Source of the DNA: an uncultured Acidobacteriia bacterium
GTDB lineage: Bacteria > Acidobacteriota > Terriglobia > Bryobacterales > Bryobacteraceae
Assembly: GCA_903929755.1 (NCBI GenBank)
Contig: CAIYVZ010000197.1
Span: 1 to 64,000, forward strand
Length of the DNA stretch: 64,000 nt
Direction of reading: 5' to 3'
In this document: positions 1 to 7,883 of the stretch, piece after piece
Layout of the letters: each line of letters starts with the position of its first letter
Position numbering within the stretch: position 1 is the stretch's first letter
The notes under the pieces: generated by a model
Database searches by the model: none
Seen by the model: only the letters and a program-made list of their open reading frames with translations
Told to the model about the DNA's origin: nothing
Position numbers and translations under genes: made by a program

Positions 1-2
1 GG

Positions 3-122
3 CCGTTCGAAGCACCCAACTATCCAGCTTGCCAGGTCTTGTTCCAAAGCGCCAGGTCTAAAGTGAAGATTCTTAAAGATTTCTTCGAGTACCCTTTCGA
101 CGTGCCGGAAACCTTCAAGTAG
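3..122 (+). CDS. C-terminal end of an unidentified protein (cut by window edge)
   Basis: The third plus frame is open from the window edge to a TAG at 120-122 and gives 39 residues ending in FDVPETFK. The other two plus frames stop early, and the composition (KILKDFFEYPF) looks protein-like. It converges on the ATPase gene that follows. The stretch has lower GC (about 42% over 61-120) than most of the window. I do not recognise the family. A chance open frame of this length cannot be excluded. Confidence 0.4.
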   Translation, partial: PFEAPNYPACQVLFQSARSKVKILKDFFEYPFDVPETFK

Positions 123-243
123 GGGGCTGAACTGTTACAACATTTCAATGGAATCTGTTTCGGGAACTACAAGACCTGCCCACGTGTGGAGTCCCCGAAT
201 ATCCAGAACTCGAGCGGCTTGAAAAGCTGAACGGGCCGAAGGT

Positions 244-1422
244 TCAGGCATGAGGGCCAAGAAGGATCGACCAAAGCGCCGGGTGAACCTGAAAGGCGGT
301 TGGGGTGCGGTGTAGAACCCGACCGCTAAGCAGGAGCACAAGGTCGCCCGGTGCTGACGGTGAGAATTCGGAGGTACCTGTCCCGATTCGCTTGAGTCGT
401 TTTGCCTGGGCGGGATCGAGACCAATGGAATAACTCTTGCCGAGGTTTCTCGTCGCGAACGCAACGTGACTTAGATCAATCACCGGTTCGCCCTGAAGAT
501 ACGCTTGTTCTCCGGCATCGCGCGCGAGCATGATCAAGTCACGAACGATTCCCCCGGAGAATTCGCACACCCGCAACAGCGACGCTTCGCCGAGCAGCTT
601 GTGCTTATCCCGAATTGAGAGGATATTTCGCATGGAGTCGCTTACTTCAGTCTGGTAAAGCCTCAACTCATGGACTCGATCAAATACCTGGCGCAGTCTT
701 TCGTCGGACCGGAATGCAAGTGCCCACGGCGCCACGACTACGATGGAAATTTGCAAGCGCCTGAAAAGCGCGAGATCGGGTTCAACAGTGGCCCAGAAAG
801 TTTCCGGATTTTCAATACGGTCCATGCCGTCGAAGAAAAACACAATATCCTGAAGTGCCAGGCTCGCTATCGCGGTTTTAAGATGGCGCTCGATCAACCC
901 CACCGCCCGAACAGCTTGGGGGATAGACTGCCTGAGCCTGCCGCGCACGAAGATAGCATCCAGGCCCATATCGTCATCGGGCGGTTCAGGTTCCACCCAG
1001 CGCCCATGGGCGAATTCATTCAGTGCCCGTTTGTCCGGATCTGGTATCTTCTTGCCCTGTCGCAGTGACATCAACTCCGCTGCCACAATGGCGGCCAAGG
1101 TGCCAGGCCCTGCTTCATTGAGATCGGTAAATTTTGAGACCTCGGCGTAGAACGGATGGGCGTTACGCTGACGCAGGTTCTCTGCCGCGAGCATCAGTTG
1201 GGTGGTCTTACCGGTACCTATGCCTCCGAGGAGTACCTGTGCGCTACCCGGTTCAACCTCAGCCCTGGCTGCGATGTTCAGAAAGAGGTTGGCGGTGCCG
1301 GTATCGAGCAGGCCCTGGGAGATCGATTGTTCCGGTGACGCAGCAGGATTAAATGCGCCCATGAATTCGCGAAAACGAATTCTTCGATCTGTGGGCGATT
1401 GCGCGACATCGGTCAGGGTCAT
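244..1422 (-). CDS. P-loop (AAA/STAND-like) ATPase
   Basis: A cytoplasmic NTPase of about 392 residues. With the GTG at 1431 counted as residue 1, a Walker A loop (GGIGTGKTT) lies near 69-77 and a Walker B strand with two acidic residues (FFFDGMDR) near 198-205. A hydrophobic sensor-like strand (ISIVVVAPW) follows near 228. There is no signal peptide or membrane segment. No effector domain is recognisable, so the role is unknown; lone ATPases of this shape occur in defence and regulatory modules. ATG at 1422 is preferred because GGAAG precedes it closely; GTG at 1431 is the alternative. It is divergent from mutL, and its region is noticeably less GC-rich than the rest of the window, which hints at acquisition. 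Confidence 0.75.
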   Translation of the reverse strand: MTLTDVAQSPTDRRIRFREFMGAFNPAASPEQSISQGLLDTGTANLFLNIAARAEVEPGSAQVLLGGIGTGKTTQLMLAAENLRQRNAHPFYAEVSKFTDLNEAGPGTLAAIVAAELMSLRQGKKIPDPDKRALNEFAHGRWVEPEPPDDDMGLDAIFVRGRLRQSIPQAVRAVGLIERHLKTAIASLALQDIVFFFDGMDRIENPETFWATVEPDLALFRRLQISIVVVAPWALAFRSDERLRQVFDRVHELRLYQTEVSDSMRNILSIRDKHKLLGEASLLRVCEFSGGIVRDLIMLARDAGEQAYLQGEPVIDLSHVAFATRNLGKSYSIGLDPAQAKRLKRIGTGTSEFSPSAPGDLVLLLSGRVLHRTPTAFQVHPALWSILLGPHA

Positions 1423-1467
1423 GGCTTCCACGTCAATTATCGCCTAATTGGCAGAAGGGTGCGACCT

Positions 1468-1473
1468 TATAGA
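1468..1473 (+). promoter_or_regulatory. -10-like hexamer of mutL (possible leaderless start)
   Basis: TATAGA sits 8 nt before the GTG start of mutL, and no Shine-Dalgarno sequence is visible between them. The spacing would place the transcription start at or next to the start codon. No convincing -35 element is present; TTGGCA at 1448-1453 is too close, at 14 nt. Confidence 0.4.
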
Positions 1474-1481
1474 GTAGAAGC

Positions 1482-3380
1482 GTGGGAAGAATCCGCGTAC
1501 TTTCGGACAACGTTGCGAACAAGATCGCGGCCGGCGAGGTGGTGGAGCGCCCCGCCTCCGTCGTCAAAGAGCTGCTGGAGAACTCTCTTGATGCGGGCTC
1601 GCAGTCGATTCGCGTTGAGATTGAGAGCGGAGGTCGCCGCCTCATCCGCATCGCCGACGATGGATGTGGCATGTTGCGCGACGACGCGCTGCTGGCCTTT
1701 GAACGCCACGCCACCAGCAAGCTGCATGACGTCCACGATCTGCTGTCCATCGCGACCCTCGGTTTTCGCGGCGAGGCGTTGCCCTCCATCGCGTCAGTCT
1801 CACGGCTCCTGCTGGAAACGCGGTCGCCCGATGAGGAAACCGGCACCCGCGTCGAAATCGCCGGTGGCAAGATCGTCGTGTGTGACGAAATCGCCCGCGG
1901 TCCCGGGACCACCATTTCCGTCCGCGACCTGTTCTTCAACGTCCCGGCGCGCAAGAAGTTCCTCCGCACGGATTCGACCGAACTGGCGCACATCGCGTCA
2001 CTGGTAACGCACTACAGCCTCGCGCATCCCGACAAGACCTTCGAGCTCTGGAGCTCCGGAGCGAACCTGCTCCACGTAACGCCTGTCGATTCTCTGCGGG
2101 AGCGCGTCTTTCAGGTCTTCGGCAGCCGCGTCCTGGACGAACTAATCGATCTGGGCGCGAAGAACGCCCGCCTGCCCGCGCAGGATCCCGACGACGAACC
2201 CACCTCCTACACGCTCCGCGGCTTCGTATCCCGCCCCCAGGTGCAGAAGAACAACCGCAACTCGATCTTCATCTTCGTGAATGGCCGCCTGATCCGCGAT
2301 CGCCTGGTGCTGCACGCCATCTCGGGCGGCTATCACAACCTGATGCCCTCGTCGTGTTTCCCGTTCGCCCTCTTGTTTCTCGATTGCGACCCTGGTGAAG
2401 TAGACGTGAATGTCCATCCCTCCAAGACCGAAGTCCGCTTCCGCCACGGGTCCTGGATGCACGATTTTATCCGCGATGCCATTCGAGACCAGCTCATGCA
2501 GTCGCGTCCGGCTCCGGCGTTCAGTTTGAATCCTCAGCCCGCGCCGGGCCTGCCCTACTCCGATTTCTCGCAGATGATGCAGGAATCGGTGGTTAGCCAT
2601 GCCCCCGAAGCAGCGGTTCCCGAGTTCGTGATGCAGGCTCCGCCCGCTCCGGCCGGACGCTTTGACTTCGGCGGCGCCGGGATTCCCATTAATCAGGCAC
2701 CCGTGTCTCCCCGGCCCGCCGAGGCGCTGCGCCTGCGCGTTCCCGACACGCACTCCGGGTTCCCCCTCGATTCAATCCCGGCTGATTCCACCATGCTCCG
2801 CATCGGCGATCTGCGCCCTATGGGGCAGTTACACAACAGCTTCATCATCGCCGCCGGGCCTGATGGTCTCTGGATCATTGACCAGCACGTCGCGCACGAA
2901 AGGATTCTCTTCGAACAGGTGCTGACGCAGCAGGCCGCCGGACGCGTGGAAGTTCAGCAGTTGCTCATCCCCGTTATTCTGACGCTGACACCTGGCCAGC
3001 AACTGGAGTACGCCCGCATCGAAGACGAACTGCGGAGTTCTGGTTTTGATTCCGAACCCTTCGGCAACCGCACCATCGCCATTAAGGCCGCGCCGGCCGC
3101 GATCGGAATGGGCGACCTGGAGCGGGTGATGCTGGAGATTCTGGAAGTCTCCGAAAACGAGCTTCGCGCCGGTTCCGTCGCCGATCTGCGACGAGGCATT
3201 GCGGCTTCCATCGCGTGCCGGGCCGCCATCAAAATCAACACGCCTCTCGACCGCCAGAAGATGGAATGGATGATCCGGGCGCTGGCTGCCACCGAATATC
3301 CGATGGCATGTCCTCACGGTCGCCCTGTCGCGCTGCAGTACGGAATGCGCGAGATTCTGCGCGCATTTCATCGCATCTAA
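1482..3380 (+). CDS. mutL: DNA mismatch repair protein MutL (endonuclease type)
   Basis: MutL of 632 residues couples MutS mismatch recognition to strand incision. The N-terminal GHKL ATPase shows the family motifs: ENSLDAG near 33-39, DDGCGM and FRGEALPSI near 97-105, then the transducer domain to about residue 330. A Pro/Ala-rich linker joins the C-terminal dimerisation domain. That domain carries a DQHVAHERILFE motif, an ACR motif (SIACRAAIK) and CPHGRP near the end. These are the metal-site motifs of nicking MutL proteins found in bacteria without MutH. Translation begins at GTG 1482, which directly precedes GRIRVLS and the conserved IAAGEVVERP block. Upstream lies the divergent ATPase. 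Confidence 0.97.
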   Translation: MGRIRVLSDNVANKIAAGEVVERPASVVKELLENSLDAGSQSIRVEIESGGRRLIRIADDGCGMLRDDALLAFERHATSKLHDVHDLLSIATLGFRGEALPSIASVSRLLLETRSPDEETGTRVEIAGGKIVVCDEIARGPGTTISVRDLFFNVPARKKFLRTDSTELAHIASLVTHYSLAHPDKTFELWSSGANLLHVTPVDSLRERVFQVFGSRVLDELIDLGAKNARLPAQDPDDEPTSYTLRGFVSRPQVQKNNRNSIFIFVNGRLIRDRLVLHAISGGYHNLMPSSCFPFALLFLDCDPGEVDVNVHPSKTEVRFRHGSWMHDFIRDAIRDQLMQSRPAPAFSLNPQPAPGLPYSDFSQMMQESVVSHAPEAAVPEFVMQAPPAPAGRFDFGGAGIPINQAPVSPRPAEALRLRVPDTHSGFPLDSIPADSTMLRIGDLRPMGQLHNSFIIAAGPDGLWIIDQHVAHERILFEQVLTQQAAGRVEVQQLLIPVILTLTPGQQLEYARIEDELRSSGFDSEPFGNRTIAIKAAPAAIGMGDLERVMLEILEVSENELRAGSVADLRRGIAASIACRAAIKINTPLDRQKMEWMIRALAATEYPMACPHGRPVALQYGMREILRAFHRI

Positions 3381-3403
3381 CGCGCGCAAAACAGGCACTG
3401 GGG

Positions 3404-3409
3404 TATAAT
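3404..3409 (+). promoter_or_regulatory. Consensus -10 TATAAT directly before a start codon
   Basis: A perfect TATAAT ends 8 nt before the ATG of the gluconolactonase-like lipoprotein gene. Transcription would start at about 3416-3418, leaving essentially no leader and no room for a ribosome binding site. No good -35 hexamer is seen 16-18 nt upstream, where the sequence is CG-rich. Confidence 0.55.
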
Positions 3410-3417
3410 TTCACCGA

Positions 3418-4425
3418 ATGAAATACGCGATAGTATGCACCTCTTTTCTGATGCTTGTGGCGTGCGGCCAGAAGGCCTCGGCTCCGCCGGTGAGCAAGGG
3501 TGTCGGCTCCATTACCCGGGTTAGTCCGGAACTGGACGGCATCGTCCCCACTAACGCGATCATCGAAAAAATCGCCGGAGGCTTTGGCTTCACGGAAGGC
3601 CCGCTGTGGCGAGAGGATGGCCATCTCTGGTTCAGTGATGTAACTGCAAATGTGCTGCGCTCCATCACACCAGGCGGTGAAGTGAAAGTCCTGCTGGAGA
3701 AAGCTGGCGGCGCATCCGATGCTCCTGCCGGTTCATTCATTGGGCCGAATGGTATGGTCGCCACGGTGGAAGGTCTCGTCCTGCTCTGCCAGCATACAAA
3801 TCGACGCATTGTCCAAATCGACCGGGACATGAAGCAGACCGTTCTCATCGATAAATATGAAGGCAAGCGGCTGAATAGTCCGAACGACCTGGTTTACAAT
3901 TCGGACGGATCACTGTACTTCACCGATCCGCCCTATGGTCTGCCCAAACAGGACGACGATCCGGCGAAGGAGCTGAAGTTTAACGGAGTTTTCCGCTACA
4001 AAGACGGTAAGCTGACCGTGCTGGTGAAGGATCTGGCGCGTCCCAACGGGATTGCGCTCTCGCCCGACGGCAAAGTGCTGTACGTTTCCAACTCCGATGA
4101 GAAGCAGAAGATCTGGATGCGCTACGCGCTGGCCGAGGATGGCACTGTCTCGAATGGTCGTATTTTTGCCAGCGCGATGGTCTCGAATGAGCCGGGTCTG
4201 CCCGACGGGATGAAAGTGGATTCTCAGGGGAATATATACGGCACAGGGCCGGGCGGCGTGTGGGTTTTCTCCCCTTCCGGAATTCATCTGGGCATTATCA
4301 AGACCCCCGAAACCCCGGCGAACGTGGCGTGGGGCGATGACGGGAAGAGCCTGTACATCACGGCGACCACCAGCATCTATCGCGTAAAGCTCTCAGTCAC
4401 AGGCGAAAAGCCGCTGTATCGGTAA
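3418..4425 (+). CDS. SMP-30/gluconolactonase-like lipoprotein
   Basis: A six-bladed propeller of 335 residues in the SMP-30/gluconolactonase/LRE family, whose members hydrolyse sugar lactones with a bound divalent metal. The N-terminus (MKYAIVCTSFLMLVACGQ) is a lipoprotein signal with an LVAC lipobox, so the protein should be tethered in the periplasm. Likely metal ligands are visible: Glu in FTEGPLW, Asn and Asp in SPNDLVYNSDG, and Asn in RPNGIALSPDG. The substrate is unknown. It follows mutL by 37 bases but has its own TATAAT. The next gene, an esterase, runs in the same direction 47 bases downstream. Confidence 0.85.
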   Translation: MKYAIVCTSFLMLVACGQKASAPPVSKGVGSITRVSPELDGIVPTNAIIEKIAGGFGFTEGPLWREDGHLWFSDVTANVLRSITPGGEVKVLLEKAGGASDAPAGSFIGPNGMVATVEGLVLLCQHTNRRIVQIDRDMKQTVLIDKYEGKRLNSPNDLVYNSDGSLYFTDPPYGLPKQDDDPAKELKFNGVFRYKDGKLTVLVKDLARPNGIALSPDGKVLYVSNSDEKQKIWMRYALAEDGTVSNGRIFASAMVSNEPGLPDGMKVDSQGNIYGTGPGGVWVFSPSGIHLGIIKTPETPANVAWGDDGKSLYITATTSIYRVKLSVTGEKPLYR

Positions 4426-4440
4426 GCCTCGCTGGCTATG

Positions 4441-4462
4441 TCGCACTGCGATGCGATATAAA
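4441..4462 (+). promoter_or_regulatory. Small palindrome and TATAAA upstream of the esterase gene
   Basis: TCGCACTGCGA (4441-4451) is a perfect 5-1-5 inverted repeat, followed by TATAAA at 4457-4462. A good ribosome binding site (GAGGAG, 4465-4470) precedes ATG 4473. Because transcription from this TATAAA would begin inside or after the ribosome site, it may not be the true -10. The palindrome could be an operator. Both points are inference. Confidence 0.25.
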
Positions 4463-4472
4463 GTGAGGAGCG

Positions 4473-5552
4473 ATGAACAGAACAACAGTCTTACTCACGA
4501 CCCTGGCCCTGGCAGGCGCAGCCGTCCTTTCTTTTGCGCAGGCTCCGGCAGCACCGGCGGTCGGACAAGCTCCCGCCGCCGGTGCTGCCGCCGGGCGCGG
4601 ACGTGGCGGACGTGGTCCGCAACCTATGCCTCCCGGGCCCCCGCCCAATTCGCAGTACCGCCTCGGCCCGGACTCCATGCCCCAGGACGGCGTGCCGAGG
4701 GGTGAGATTCGCGGACCTTACACGCTGCCGAGCAACATGTATCCTGGTACCCAGCATACGTACTGGGTCTATGTGCCGGCTCAGTATGACCCGAAGGTTC
4801 CGGCGGCGCTGATGGTCTATCAGGATGGCCAGGCTTTTAAGGCAGAAGATGGCGATCTGCGCGCACAGAATGTGATGGATAACCTGATCTATCGCCGCGA
4901 GATCCCGATTATGCTGGGTGTCTTCATCAATCCAGGCCGTACGCCGGAACAGCCCGAGCCAACACCAGCTGACTGGGGTGACCGGACTACAAACCGCGGG
5001 ACTGAATACAACACACCGGACGATAAGTATGCGCGCGTGGTGACGGAAGAACTAATGCCCGCGCTTAACAAGGACTACAACATTTCGAAAGACCCGGAAA
5101 TGCGCGGAATTGGCGGTTCCAGTTCCGGCGCAATCGCGGCCTTCGCCGTAGCCTGGGAGCGCCCGAACGAGTTCCGCAAAGTGCTCAGCAACGTGGGCAG
5201 CTTCACGGACATTCGAGGCGGTTATGTGTATCCCGAGCGCGTTCTGGAAAGCCCGAAGAAGCCCATCCGGATCTTCTTCTGCGATGGCCGCAACGACAAC
5301 CGCGCGCTCCAGGCCGACGGCACTTACAGCGAGAAGCGCGACTGGTTCTTCCAGAACGTTCGCCTGAAGGACGCCATGGTGAAGAAGGGGTACGATGTCA
5401 ACTTCACCTGGGGCATCAATCTCCATGGCCAGAAGTACGGCGGCGCGATCCTGCCCGAAATGATGCGCTGGCTCTGGCGCGACGCCACGCCCGTCACCAC
5501 GGACCCGAAAGATCTGGCAGCCCGTGGCTTCGTTATGCCGGCCGCGAAGTAA
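4473..5552 (+). CDS. Exported esterase of the Fes/esterase D type
   Basis: A secreted alpha/beta hydrolase of 359 residues. Residues 1-22 are a signal peptide. An Ala/Gly/Arg/Pro-rich stretch (24-58) includes GRGRGGRG at 41-48. The hydrolase domain carries the nucleophile elbow GSSSG at 215-219 (Ser217), a probable acid in FFCDGRND and a probable His in NLHGQKYGG. The family includes enterochelin esterase-like and feruloyl/acetyl-xylan esterase-like enzymes, so hydrolysis of an ester on a siderophore or plant polysaccharide is plausible; the substrate cannot be read. The ribosome site GAGGAG fixes the start. It is convergent with the next gene, with stops only 5 bases apart. Confidence 0.8.
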   Translation: MNRTTVLLTTLALAGAAVLSFAQAPAAPAVGQAPAAGAAAGRGRGGRGPQPMPPGPPPNSQYRLGPDSMPQDGVPRGEIRGPYTLPSNMYPGTQHTYWVYVPAQYDPKVPAALMVYQDGQAFKAEDGDLRAQNVMDNLIYRREIPIMLGVFINPGRTPEQPEPTPADWGDRTTNRGTEYNTPDDKYARVVTEELMPALNKDYNISKDPEMRGIGGSSSGAIAAFAVAWERPNEFRKVLSNVGSFTDIRGGYVYPERVLESPKKPIRIFFCDGRNDNRALQADGTYSEKRDWFFQNVRLKDAMVKKGYDVNFTWGINLHGQKYGGAILPEMMRWLWRDATPVTTDPKDLAARGFVMPAAK

Positions 5553-5557
5553 TCAGA

Positions 5558-7732
5558 CTACAGCAGATCCACCGCAACAGCTTCGTGTAGTTCAAAGGGC
5601 GGGACATCGACTTCGATGCTCCCGCCCGCTTCTTTATAGCGGGCCTTTGTCCCGGCCACCAGCAGTTGCACGCCCTGCACGCGCTTGCCCTTCGGCACAG
5701 TAATACGTACGTGTTGCGGAGGTGAAGGCAGCAATTCGCGCACGGGCCCCTTCATCATCATCGGGTTGTTCAGATTCACCATATGGGCGGTGACTGAACC
5801 CTTCTGGCTCCACAGCGAAACGTCCAGCATTCCCTTGCCCGTTATCGTCATTGGCTGCGGCGAGCGGTGGGCCCACTCCACCGCGTTGCGGAGAACGGTA
5901 CCGTGGTCTGCCGCGAGCACTTCCCAGAACGTGCGGTCTAAATCGAATGGGAAGTACACTACCCGCCCCTTGCCCACTTCCCGCGCGTAAACACCTGGCG
6001 TTTGGGTGCGCGGGGTGCGCATGTAGACCTCCTCCATGGGCAGGTCGGGGTATGAAGGGACCAGCGTGAGCGGGTTGGCCCCCAGCGGCGCGTTCGCCTT
6101 CACGTGAATCCAGTTCACGCCGTTAATGATGCGCGAGGCGTTCTCCAGGCCTTTGGTGATCGGGTGCGGTTTTTCGATATTCAGATACGAGTTCTGCAGT
6201 TGGCTGTCAATTTTGCCGTCGAACGACGCGCCGAAGAGTGAAGCGAGGCCGAAGTCCGGACGTCGAACGCCGAACTCGTCATAAAGCGACGTTTCGTGGG
6301 TTGCCACCAGGCTGCCACCGCGCTCCACAAAGGCGGTCAACTGGCGGCACTGGCGGTCAGACAGCGCCGCGATATTCGGCAGGACCAGCGTGGTGTAGCG
6401 TGCCAGATGGTCCTCATCCAGTAGTTGGTCGTGAACCATGTCGAACGGGATCCGCGCCTCCACCAGAGCCTGGTAGAAGCCCAGTGCGTGGTCCTCTACT
6501 TTGGCCTGCGCCCTCTCGCCGCCATAGAATTGCGCCGTCTGCTGCGAGAAGACCATCGCCACTTTCGCCAGCGACTCTTCATTTCGCAGATACTTTTGGT
6601 TCTTGAAATGCCAGTTGTAGAAATTCTCCACCACTGGCAGCCAGCGCTTATCGATAGGCTTCGCGTTGAATTTGGTGATCCAGGGCCGCAGGTTATGCGC
6701 CACGCCATCCGCCATCCAGAGCTGAATTTCGGGCGAAGTCTGCACCGAATCCTTCCACCGGTAGGCCTCTTCCACGCCCACGCTGATAATGCCGCCAATG
6801 GCTTTATTGCCCATGGTGGCGCCGTATTCCTTGCCGTTCTTGCCGTTCGCCCATGGTGCCATCAGCCCGTGCCGAGCCTGGCGGTCGGCGAACAGCGTGG
6901 GAGCCAGATCCCCGATGGTCTTCATATCGAGTTCACTGAGCGCGCCGCCCCCGGCATTCGCCAGATAAGCCGCATGCGGATTCACTTTCCGAATCTCTGT
7001 ATCCCACAGGCGCCACAGGTCGAACAGGCGGCCTTCTTTCCACAGAATGTACTGGCGGCGCGCCGGGTCCAGAGGGTTGTTGGTGCGAGGCAGGTCTTTG
7101 CCCGAATACTCGTGGAAGAGGTACTTGCAGCTGGCACAGTAACACATGCCGGAGCCAGCCCAGCGGTTGGCGAAGACGCCGTCCACTTTGTACTTCTTCA
7201 CAATCTCAATGGTGACGTCGGTCATGAAACCGAAGTTGTAAGGCCCCAGTGCGCAGGTGACCCAGAGGTCGGGATCGGCCCAGTGGCGGCGTTTCTTGCC
7301 CTCGGCGTCAACGGCAACCCACTCGGGGTGGGCGTCATAAACATCCTGGTGGACGGCATGTGGATCCGTTCGGGCGATGACGTTCATGCCCAGTTTTCGG
7401 CAGCCTTCCACCATCTCACCAAACGGGTCCGAACTCCCCATGAACTTGCTCTTGTAGTGGAGCGGGACCTCTGTCGGATAGAACGCCACGCAGCCGCCGG
7501 CCGAGAGACAAACCGCGTCGGCATGGATGCGGCGGAAATAGTCGAGCCAGAATTTCGGGTCGTAATTGCCCGGGTCATCTTCCACGAAAGCCAGCTGAAA
7601 CCAGCGCATGGGGCGCGAATACCAGTCGCCGGAAGACGTCTGGGCGAGGACGGTCTGGTTGAAAGCCTGAGGGGCGGCAGCAAGGGCTGCAACGGCGGCA
7701 GACTGCTGGAGGAATTCACGGCGGGAAGGCAT
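5558..7732 (-). CDS. Tat-exported glycoside hydrolase-like protein with amidotransferase-like domain
   Basis: A protein of 724 residues starting MPSRREFLQQSAAV, a twin-arginine signal ending near AFN/AQT. A TIM-barrel-like region (about 35-370) follows, with a Cys cluster (MCYCASCK), as in uncharacterised alpha-amylase/GH42-like families. A beta-galactosidase trimerisation-type, glutamine amidotransferase-like region (about 385-520) includes TLVLPNIAALSD and ERGGSLVATHE. A beta-rich tail closes the protein. The substrate is unknown. The reading frame is open further upstream, but that part overlaps the next gene and lacks a signal; ATG 7732 gives a clean Tat signal and has TATAGA 10 nt upstream (7743-7748). 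Confidence 0.75.
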   Translation of the reverse strand: MPSRREFLQQSAAVAALAAAPQAFNQTVLAQTSSGDWYSRPMRWFQLAFVEDDPGNYDPKFWLDYFRRIHADAVCLSAGGCVAFYPTEVPLHYKSKFMGSSDPFGEMVEGCRKLGMNVIARTDPHAVHQDVYDAHPEWVAVDAEGKKRRHWADPDLWVTCALGPYNFGFMTDVTIEIVKKYKVDGVFANRWAGSGMCYCASCKYLFHEYSGKDLPRTNNPLDPARRQYILWKEGRLFDLWRLWDTEIRKVNPHAAYLANAGGGALSELDMKTIGDLAPTLFADRQARHGLMAPWANGKNGKEYGATMGNKAIGGIISVGVEEAYRWKDSVQTSPEIQLWMADGVAHNLRPWITKFNAKPIDKRWLPVVENFYNWHFKNQKYLRNEESLAKVAMVFSQQTAQFYGGERAQAKVEDHALGFYQALVEARIPFDMVHDQLLDEDHLARYTTLVLPNIAALSDRQCRQLTAFVERGGSLVATHETSLYDEFGVRRPDFGLASLFGASFDGKIDSQLQNSYLNIEKPHPITKGLENASRIINGVNWIHVKANAPLGANPLTLVPSYPDLPMEEVYMRTPRTQTPGVYAREVGKGRVVYFPFDLDRTFWEVLAADHGTVLRNAVEWAHRSPQPMTITGKGMLDVSLWSQKGSVTAHMVNLNNPMMMKGPVRELLPSPPQHVRITVPKGKRVQGVQLLVAGTKARYKEAGGSIEVDVPPFELHEAVAVDLL

Positions 7733-7853
7733 CAGCTCTAACTCTATACCGCGGGGGGGCGAGGGTACGCCCGTCTGCGGGCAGGGCATCCTTCGTCGTA
7801 AGCGTGCGTGATTATTTGATTGGCACGCGCGGCGAGAGCTGTCGAGGGTTTGA

Positions 7854-7871
7854 GGGGCCCCGGGAGGCCCC
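7854..7871 (-). terminator. Hairpin after the quinoprotein gene
   Basis: Read on the minus strand, GGGGCC-TCCCGG-GGCCCC forms a 6-bp GC-only stem 12 bases past the quinoprotein stop. No T-run follows, so it may only be an RNA 3' end structure. The 151-base gap 7733-7883 also holds GCGTGC/GCACGC arms (7802-7828) and no gene. Confidence 0.3.
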
Positions 7872-7883
7872 ACGCCTAAGTCG

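Noticed and set aside
4457-4462. TATAAA 10 nt before the esterase start as another leaderless promoter
   Set aside because: A strong GAGGAG ribosome site lies between it and the ATG, so the mRNA must start further upstream; kept only as a low-confidence element.
4593-4616. GRGRGGRG tract as an RNA-binding RGG box
   Set aside because: It follows a signal peptide in an exported esterase, so contact with cellular RNA is unlikely; reported instead as a linker pattern.
6425-7741. 438-codon open frame on the plus strand opposite the Tat glycoside hydrolase-like gene
   Set aside because: The minus strand encodes a Tat signal and domain features; the plus translation has no hydrophobic core, motif or ribosome site.
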